Source of the DNA: Bedellia somnulentella
Lineage: Eukaryota; Arthropoda; Insecta; Lepidoptera; Bedelliidae
Direction: 5' to 3'
Assembly: GCA_963576735.1 (NCBI GenBank)
Contig: OY755171.1
Location: forward strand, 5,394,001-5,458,000
DNA length: 64,000 bases
In this document: positions 56,760 through 64,000 of the stretch, one piece after another
How positions within the stretch are numbered: position 1 is the stretch's first letter
Layout of the letters: each line of letters begins with the position of its first letter
Notes under the pieces: generated by a model
The model's input: the letters and a program-made list of their open reading frames with translations, nothing else
What the model was told of the DNA's origin: nothing
Databases searched by the model: none
Program-made: the position numbers and the translations under genes

Positions 56760-57644
56760 TTTACGAAACGAACAGTCTTAATATTATATACTAGTTTAAA
56801 ACGTTACTATAGCGAACGATAATCCTAATACTAAGATATTTCGATCCACACAAGCGCCTACTTACAACAAAGATATAAAGTTATTATTTATCGTTTGTTT
56901 TCTATTAACTAAACAATATAATCATAAATGTAACACTCAAAATATGATCCCGAGTGTTATCACTACCCTAATTTAGTTTTAAATATTAACGTTTTACTAT
57001 TTATTATATCCTTTACGACAAACAATTTGTACTCACAAATTCTAATAAGTACCTAATATTATAATAAGTGAAGGAATGTGATTAAATAGCTCAGTAAAAA
57101 AAGATTTTTATATGATAAATTCACTTAATATAAAGAAAAGAAAAGTATATATAATTATAAACTATAATAATTAATAACGGGAATCGAACCCGTGTTTGAA
57201 AGATAGTAAGTAATAAGAAACCAGCTATTTGTCTCACTCTTACTTAGTTGAAGCGGTGATCAAATGAAGACCGTTTTTTTATAACTAATATAGGATTTTT
57301 ATTAAATTGAAATACCTATTATTGTTCAAAAATACATAAATTTACTTAGCTGGTTTACTCGGCAAGGGTTCTCCTATCTAGCGATGTTTTCCTTTGTTTG
57401 GTTTCAGCCGTTTAAAACGTCACAAACTTTAATCACTTATTTTGTCACATTCACTTAATATTACTCTAAGATAACACTTGTGTGGATGAAATACGCACTA
57501 CTAAACAATTTACAACCATTTATGGTTTATTTCTATGCTTTTTAACAATTATAGCGAAAATTAAATAGCTAAGCACGAATTAGATATTATTTCGATCTAC
57601 CCGATCTCGTATATAATACCAAACATTTAAAATCACCAAACTAC
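56760..57644 (-). promoter_or_regulatory. LINE 5' UTR with a B-box-like element
   Basis: AT-rich leader upstream of ORF1. At 57178-57192 the minus strand reads CGGGTTCGATTCCCG, a perfect tRNA T-arm/B box. A weak A-box-like TAGCTGG lies about 40 nt upstream. Whether it promotes transcription or is a captured tRNA fragment is open. The 5' end of the element is at about 57644 or 57623, depending on how the inverted target copy is read. Confidence 0.55.
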
Positions 57645-57674
57645 CTAAACAGTGTAGTTTGGTGATTTTAAATG
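57624..57674. repeat. 21-bp perfect inverted repeat at the LINE 5' junction
   Basis: Left arm 57624-57644 is the exact inverse of 57654-57674, with a 9-nt spacer CTAAACAGT. The right arm is ordinary Helitron sequence; the left arm does not exist in the uninterrupted Helitron copies and so arose with the LINE insertion. Confidence 0.9.
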
Positions 57675-58476
57675 AGCTTTGATGAACGGTTCAGTATTTC
57701 CGTTTAATAGCAAATTTTGGAATAAAACGCTACGAAGTATATAACAATCTAAAAAATAAATCATTACGTGATGTAGGATGCAACTACTGGCGCCATCTAG
57801 TGTGTTATATGTAAATTAGTAAAGATTTGGTTTTGATCAAGGGCGCGATGGCTTATTTTATGTATAATTTCGGTGTTTGTCTACCGATTTCTATGATTCT
57901 TTTTTTATTGAATAGGTAATAATGTTAACTTTTTTAAATTAGGGATGAGTGAGAGGTTTACGAACGTAAGAGTAAACAAATATAATCAGGATGTTTCGAA
58001 CTGCTAAGCTATCAGGAATTACACGTGTTATTGTGAGTCAACCATAAAAGATAGACATATACTGTTGAGGATTTTTTTTTAGATAATTTTATGAAAAATA
58101 TTTCCGCCACACATGATTTCTATGTAAGTTTAACCATTGAGGCTGCAAACGCGACGGAAGCTTAAAAAATGGAGTAACCCGTTTTCCCAAAATTTCCCAA
58201 AATTCCCCTTTACTACTCTGCTGGAAAGTATACAAAACCTGCGCAGGTGTATGAAGAATAATTGTACCAAGTTTCGTTAAAATCCGTTGAGTAGTTTTTG
58301 TTTCCATAAGGAACATACAAACCGACAGACAGACAGACAGGCAGACAGACAGACAAAAATTTTACTGATTGCATTTTCGGCATCAGTATCGATCCCTAAT
58401 CACCACATGATGGTTATTTTGAAAATATATTTCATGTACAGAATTGACCTCTCTACAGATTTATTATAAGTATAGA

Positions 58477-59129
58477 TTTAAAATGTGTGTGTCTCTTCAT
58501 GTGTATTTAGTTTTGTTAGAACATAAATAGTGATCATAAAAGAAGCAATAACAGTTCGCGTTGAGTATACAGTAGCAAACAACATCTTGTTATCAGACGG
58601 TATTATTAGCAAACAGTAAATATCGCTGATGGGATATCCACTTCTTAATACGGAATCAGAAAGAGCTGCGAAACACTTGATAAGGTAATAAATATTTTAT
58701 TTCAATAGTGTCAAAAGCTGTTTTTCTGCAATGTTGTTTACGGACGTGATAACGTGACGGCTTAGGGTACATTTTGGTCCGTGGGCTTCAGCCCAATTTG
58801 TATAGTGAACAATAGGTAGTGGACAATTGGGCTGATTGTGCGAACGAAATGACACATGAAAAGATTCATAGGTAAATTCGGCCGCTGGCTGTTAATGAGT
58901 TGTTTTAAGATAGATCGATTACCTAAAAATTAAATATACACAAATGAAAATTACCGGCATTTTTTTATGATTTTAATCTACATATAAGACACGAACTTAA
59001 ATTATACCATATAGATAATAGTGTAAAGGCTTCAAAAATATTTTTTCACTCGATTACACAACCTAACTCTTTTTTGACGGGTCTCTTTGCTACTGCATTC
59101 ATTCTACGCCTATGCATATTCTGTTAATA
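58477..59129. other. unassigned sequence
   Basis: A local hairpin with TTGGGCTGAAGCC/TGGGCTTCAGCCCAA type sequence occurs near 58788-58840. No gene or shared repeat. Confidence 0.4.
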
Positions 59130-59745
59130 TACAGGGTGATTACGGGGTCGTGGAGCAAGAAAGAAGCATTTAACTTACTTTCTCCTAAGCATCACGATAG
59201 GTTAGGACTAACAGTACACCAGCGACTTATATAAGTTTACAAAAAAAAACTGCGACTATTCGAGATCATGGTCACCCTACAATTTCCCAAGAATTGTTTT
59301 GTCAAGTGCATGGACTTAACAATCGTTGCAGTAGTTGCAATTCATATGACGATATTGATAGACAGATAAGAAATTTCTTCGATGCCTACTGCGATTACGT
59401 CGATTACTTTGTCGTATTTAGAAGGAAAAGACGAATAACGGCGGAGGCATAAATAATTTATTTTATTTTAAATCTTTGTTTCGTTATTATTTATTGTTAT
59501 CGTTTATTGACTTTGACGTGTTGTCACATTATTACACATAAATTATTAAGTATTCTAACAAAGAGTTTATTTTCTAAAAAGTTGTAATATAAAAAGTAGG
59601 GTGACCGCGCATTTAGAGTCAGTAAATAAAAATAAGTAAATAACGAATCATCTTTGTTTCAATTAAAATTAATACAGGTAGCATCGGAATCATTTACTGA
59701 GTCAGAAAAAAATGGTTGGGATCACGACCCCGAAATCACCTTGTA
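59130..59745. mobile_element. short TIR DNA transposon remnant (616 bp)
   Basis: Ends TACAGGGTGATTACGGGGTC (left) and its inverse ACCCCGAAATCACCTTGTA (right), 23-bp inverted repeats with two mismatches, flanked by TA. An inner inverted pair GTCACCCTAC/GTAGGGTGACC is also present. About 30 codons at 59370-59450 (…IRNFFDAYCDYVDYFVVFRR…) may be a leftover of a transposase, but I cannot assign it. Confidence 0.7.
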
Positions 59746-61000
59746 TAATATATAATTATACGGAAATTAACTACCACATCCAAACCAAAGCATATCTCTA
59801 CCGGCGAACGCCACAAGAATACAAGGAAGAACGTTCACCATTTTCAGACATCATATTTCTTCCATTATTCAATACGTTTCCGAGATGCAGCTAAGTATCA
59901 CGTACAATGTTCTTTTTGTAGTCGCGACTTTTATTGCATTTACTTGCGACTACAAAAAGAATAACATAATTCCTACGGTAGATATTGATCTATCTACAAA
60001 GTTGTATTTTTGTATTTTACAGAGTTACTTGTCCGGTTTTTAAATACGAAATATTAACACAAAAGGATGCCTTGGAGTAAGATTTGTCTTATTTAGAGCT
60101 TAAAGATTGAGATCGACTGCACAGATGGTTAGAAGACTGAGGCTTACCGAACTCACTCAATTCAAAAGGTTATTTGACTGATTTTTGAAAACCATCCTAA
60201 ACTATTTAATGGTATTCACAGAGTCTACCAAAAGACGTTTTTTTGTTATATATATATAGGTATTATGTATATTGAAGTTATACATAAATAGTTTACATTT
60301 AAACGGTTTCTTTATTTTCTTCTTTTTTACAGCGTTTAAATTAAACAGCACATGCCATTTAACGGTTTTGTGGGGTCATCGCATAATCAGCTAATCCACA
60401 GCTTTTTCTATAATATGAAATACGTTAAAAAAATGACGCGTATTTCGGTTGTTTACTTAATGATTAATCTATTATTTTTGAGTCTGATTAATGCTAATCG
60501 CTTTACAGGAATATTTTTAATACTGTCAAAAAGCCGATTCATTTCAATCGCAATTTGCATTGAAGTCCTAGTATACAACTAAAGTACGAGTTAAATTTAG
60601 CCCTCGCCCTCATAAAATTAATTAATTCAATAAATATAAAACAATAGCATGATACAGCGACTTTATACAAATGAATTTGTTGTATCTATGTCACTAAATT
60701 GTTTACTCAAAGAAAATAAATTTTAGTTATTTTTAATTAAAATATGTAAATTAGAGATCTGCGAAAAAGCAACCCCATCAAAATTGGCTCCCGCTAAAAT
60801 CACACAGATAAAACGCTAGTAAGCGCTTTCGGTCCAGTGAAAAGACTTTATCTTATAGAAACAGCCCGCGACCTCGTAAAATGTAGAGTTTCGTAAATGT
60901 AGATATACCACCATTATTTGGTGAGATATTTTTAAGTAAACAGAATTAAACAAAAGATATGATTAAGAAATATAAAAATAAAATGATGATGAAAACATAA
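59746..61000. other. unassigned AT-rich sequence
   Basis: Holds the 16-bp-arm hairpin at 59910-59961. Short frames (for example 60352-60582, hydrophobic) have no family signature. Confidence 0.45.
59910..59961. repeat. perfect 16-bp inverted repeat with 20-nt loop
   Basis: TTCTTTTTGTAGTCGC at 59910-59925 pairs with GCGACTACAAAAAGAA at 59946-59961. Confidence 0.8.
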
Positions 61001-61186
61001 AGAGGAAACCCACTTGGCTAAATTGTAATTAGCCAAGTATTCGACAGTGTATTCATACAAAAATTACGTGAGTACACTGCCCAACCAAATTCGTATGTAT
61101 TCTGAACACCAGATGATACTGTCACGTGCCTCCAATGTACCTCTGCCAACCTTTTCGGGGATATACGGCATGGACGTTTGAGTCTT
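61001..61186 (+). mobile_element. 5'-truncated SINE-B, diverged
   Basis: GAGGAAACCCACTTGGCTAA to GGGGATATACGGCATGGACG; no tRNA head. Confidence 0.7.
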
Positions 61187-61977
61187 TCAGAAATATTTAA
61201 AATACGTCTTAAATTGTATGGAATAAATTGAATGTTCTTGTTCATGAAAACCGCATTATTACAAATAAATAAAGGATAAGATTGTGTGGTATATAAACAA
61301 CATAACATTTGCATACCATTAAGCTTATAAAAAAACTACAACATAAAAATATATAGTAGGGAATGTTCTAAAGTCTATATCTCGGCTTGTTTCTCAGTTT
61401 TGTAATGGAAGGGTAGTTTACCGGGACAGATTTGGACGGATGCCTTTCACAATACTTTGAAATCCGCACGATATCGCGTCTGAGTAAAATAGATAGCCCT
61501 AAGTAGACTTTTGTCTGCTTTTGCTCGCTGAATTTCATGGGACTTGGCGACTTTACGAGCTGTATTTATTTGTCTAGTTTATGACACATATGTGTTAAAA
61601 TGGACGCTAAAAGTTGTTTCATTTTCGAAACAAGAAATAACTATATTTACAAAAAAAATGTCGATAGTTTTATGATTTACCTCAACAAAATGATGTGTCA
61701 TTTATTATAGCTATAGTAAAGAAAAAGCGCACTCATATCGATAAGGGACCGAAATAACTCTTCTATTCACAGTTGAATCCAACCTTAACACCCTTCATTC
61801 ACATTCACAGAAGTCCAAAAACTTATTCGTAAAAAACCGTTCAAAAATAATATTAAACAAATTTATATTTTTTACTATACAAATCAATTAAATTAGAGTG
61901 TCTATTATTCATATTCAAATAAGTGCATTATTCTTAAACGAATATGCATGAATATATTATATTATTAATAAACAGTT
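61187..61977. other. unassigned sequence
   Basis: The less AT-rich stretch 61380-61580 matches no repeat in the window and has no long frame. Confidence 0.4.
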
Positions 61978-62141
61978 TTCGACTGCTCTGTCTGTTTGTT
62001 CCAGCTGATCTCTGAAATGACTGGACCAAATTTGATTTGACTTTCACAAGCAAATAGCTGTGAAACATTAAGGATTAGCTAGGGTATTTTTTTTTTCAAT
62101 ACTCGTGATACCTGTTCGAAAACAGGGCGGACCGTTAGTAT
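61978..62141 (+). repeat. possible Helitron-like 3' end
   Basis: Contains 'ctgtctgtttgttccagctg', CTGATCTCTGAAATGACTGG and a terminal hairpin CCTGTTCGAAAACAGG followed by GCGGACCGTTAG. The layout (hairpin, then about 10 bp, then CTAG-like) fits a Helitron 3' end with one change. Confidence 0.4.
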
Positions 62142-62961
62142 ACATAATATAATAACAAACTTTTTGATATTTCTCTCTGTTGTCACGTGCAAAGCAAGCC
62201 CGCTGGGAGAACATTCTGAAATTCGGCTTGGGAGTATGGGAATGTCATTTCATTTGCCAATTTTCTAAATATATTTTCGAGGAGCGAAATTCAGTGAATA
62301 TATTTCTGCTCTCTTAAAAATGGCCACGCCTGGTGCTACCATTATTGTTTTACATAAAGTGCTTTGTAAAAATTGTGTTTAGAATAATGAAAAATATTTT
62401 CTGCTTTAGTTTTCTCTTTGACGTTTGATAAGTTCTGTGGTAAGCGTATATTTATTATTTATGTCTCGAGAAAAAGTACGAGTGCAATTATTATTTCACA
62501 TCTATATTGAAAATCACTAGGCTCGATCTGTATCTGGGATTTTAGTAAAAACTATCTATCAAGTATATTTATTTGTCATAAAAAATGATTTTAAGAACTT
62601 TTGTTAAAAATAGGAACGAAAATAAAAATCAATTGAAGAAGAAATAAACAATAATTTAATAAACTAGCATGTATTTCCGAAGTCTGAAGTGTATCTAGTA
62701 TTTTCACCTTTAAGCGAAAGCTTAAAAAATATTTTATAGTTCAACAAAATCCCGCACCTGTTCTTTAAGACTAAATATGTAACTATATTTTATTTACGTT
62801 TATTTTTAGGTTATAATTATTTAAGTATATTAAATACACATTTTCAGACATAAACCTGACATATGGTCAGATTAATAATTAATTAATAAGTCTATTTATT
62901 GCCTCTTTTATACATATATTTCGTCAGATATTCATAATTATTATGATATTTTGTTTTAAGC
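62142..62961. other. unassigned AT-rich sequence
   Basis: Nothing recognised. Confidence 0.45.
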
Positions 62962-63050
62962 TAGAGAGGTTTGCCAGGATCGTACAAAGTGGCGATCAAT
63001 AGTCTCTGTCTACCCCAATGGGAACTAACGGCGTGAGAATATGTATGTAT
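62962..63050 (+). pseudogene. RTE-like LINE ORF2 C-terminus and tail
   Basis: Translates as AREVCQDRTKWRSIVSVYPN GN, then stop at 63025-63027, then CGGCGTGAGAATATG(TATG)n. It is an open, well-preserved version of the fragment at 8399 and the best reference for the 3' end shared with SINE-A and SINE-B. Confidence 0.7.
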
Positions 63051-63437
63051 GTATTTTATGTAGTTGTTCACTATTTGATATTCGAAATTTTTCTATTAAA
63101 ATTATTTTTTAATTGTATTATTATGTCATGTGTATACATATTACCATGTTTGTAGGTATATGTATATTATGCAGTGAGTTTAGTTATTTCGTTCTCGTTA
63201 GTCCGCGCGTTTCCTGGCGGTGACTGAAAATCAGTGTTAATGCTGAGTCAGCCGCCAATTTATTGCTACGCAAGATATGACTTGTGATAATAATTTTTAT
63301 TTTTAAGTCTTGTTTTTAAAAAAATTGTTAAATTTGGAATTTGTTTAGTTTTTAGTGTAGTTTTTAATGTTTTTATTTATTTTGTTAACTGTGTAGCAAT
63401 GACTAAAAGTGTTTCTTATCTTATCTTATTTATTTTT
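63051..63437. other. unassigned AT-rich sequence
   Basis: A GC-richer patch at 63195-63270 without a long frame. Nothing recognised. Confidence 0.45.
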
Positions 63438-63688
63438 ACATACATACATTAATATACTCACGGCTGTAAATCCCTAGAAGGGGTAGCCAGAGTTGAGGAA
63501 CTATAATTCCTCAGCCACTTTTGGAAAGTCGAGTGGGGAAAAGATGGCAAAATAAAGGTTGTTGGTGATGGGTCTCTAACCGCATCGCCCAAAAATCCCT
63601 TAAAAGCCCCAATACCGTTAGTCACCTCTTACGTACAACCATCGGTAGAAACGGGGTAGTGGTATTCTAAGCCAACACTACACGGCAC
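63438..63688 (-). mobile_element. SINE-A copy, near full length
   Basis: (TATG) tail through TGCCGTGTAGTGTTGGC head, little diverged. Confidence 0.85.
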
Positions 63689-63710
63689 TATTTTACATTT
63701 TATTTAAACT

Positions 63711-63935
63711 TAAACGTTCATGCAGTATATCCCCGAAAGGGTACAATAGATACTAAATATTTGAAAAACGTGACATTGTCACCTGGTTGGTTTTCCAAGT
63801 ACCAACGTTTTTCTTAGACAGCGTATTCGCGTGATAGGGGGTAGGTAGACCTATCTATGTTAAGTAAAAATACACTGTCATATAACTAAGTAGAACATAG
63901 CAATATGGGTTTCCCTCTCTGTTAACAACCAGAAT
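63711..63935 (-). mobile_element. SINE-B 3' part, diverged
   Basis: Inverse of GGTTGTTAACAGAGAGGGAA through GGGGATATACTGCATGAACG. The tRNA head may have been replaced or lie beyond recognition towards the window end. Confidence 0.65.
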
Positions 63936-64000
63936 TATTTGACCATTCATAAAAAACAGACATATAAAAAAAACATTCATTTATTAAATTATAACCAATT

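Larger units (their letters stand above)
52253..57650 (-). mobile_element. near full-length APE-type LINE (Jockey/CR1-like)
   Basis: About 5.4 kb on the minus strand: 5' UTR (about 56760-57644), ORF1, ORF2, short 3' UTR (52259-52443) ending in an AAATAAATGATTATTTTTTA-like simple tail. The target CCTAAA is present on both sides (52253-52258 and about 57643-57649). Both reading frames are intact, so this is the youngest autonomous element in the window. ORF2 motifs place it in the Jockey superfamily in the wide sense; the exact clade would need a tree. Confidence 0.85.
52123..58476 (-). mobile_element. non-autonomous Helitron split by a LINE
   Basis: 3' end CTAG at 52123-52126 with the GTGCGAAGCTGGGACGATC stem, and 5' end TCTATACTTATAATAAATC at 58458-58476. 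The two parts (52123-52258 and about 57645-58476) add up to the length of the copy at 10107-11083. Confidence 0.85.

Noticed and set aside
60352..60582. 76-codon hydrophobic frame that could be read as a signal peptide
   Set aside because: Very AT-rich with codons typical of non-coding DNA here; no downstream mature protein.
1..64000. Piwi-interacting RNA cluster or sex-chromosome origin, suggested by dense nested transposons
   Set aside because: Nesting alone is not evidence; it would need small-RNA mapping or male/female read depth, and several long stretches carry no transposon.

Overview
The window looks like gene-poor insect DNA, most likely from a moth or butterfly (Lepidoptera). The reasons are AT-rich sequence with no operon-like coding, a Helitron family with TC...CTAG ends and an internal CTGT run, RTE-type LINE tails ending in (TATG)n, and a very dense SINE load of a kind I associate with lepidopteran genomes. 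The taxon is an inference from repeat content. I did not find a convincing host protein-coding gene or a functional tRNA or rRNA gene. Everything I can read as coding belongs to mobile elements. Family names below rest on motif recognition, not on database searches.

Two SINE families dominate. SINE-A (about 245 bp, over 30 copies and fragments) ends in CCGTGAG-(TATG)n. SINE-B (about 350 bp, 13 copies and fragments) has a tRNA-derived head and ends in GGCGTGAACGTT. Both share their last 35-40 bp with fragments of an RTE-like LINE that still encode the C-terminus of its protein, so one LINE machinery probably mobilised all three. Copies nest in each other and in other elements, often with 10-17 bp target duplications.

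Layout. 1-4300: sparse, with an old tRNA-type SINE, a LINE tail and two SINE-A copies. 4335-6199: a DNA transposon with about 410-bp terminal inverted repeats around the 3' exons of a nuclease-like gene, with one 78-bp intron. 7220-8385 and 10107-11083: two related Helitrons; the second interrupts a tandem array (9838-11920). 12096-12531: an inverted-repeat MITE. 13-34 kb: SINE-A and SINE-B copies, LINE remnants and AT-rich unique sequence. 34564-35946: a Helitron keeping the C-terminus of its helicase. 35947-36100, 42051-42314 and 45545-45972: a fold-back element family with a tRNA-like core. 36.3-37.4 kb: three SINE-B copies. 38757-39388 and 44036-44416: palindromic MITEs. 42519-42902: a solo terminal repeat of the 4.3-kb transposon. 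49341-49768: a LINE 3' fragment. 52123-58476: a Helitron split by an almost complete APE-type LINE (52259 to about 57644) with two intact open reading frames, the only apparently intact protein-coding element here. 59130-59745: a short TIR transposon remnant. 59.7-64 kb: mostly unique AT-rich DNA with SINE and RTE pieces at the end.

The genes do not form a host pathway. The only working set is the LINE: ORF1 (coiled-coil RNA-binding type protein with an SGNH-like domain) and ORF2 (endonuclease plus reverse transcriptase), 8 nt apart on one transcript.
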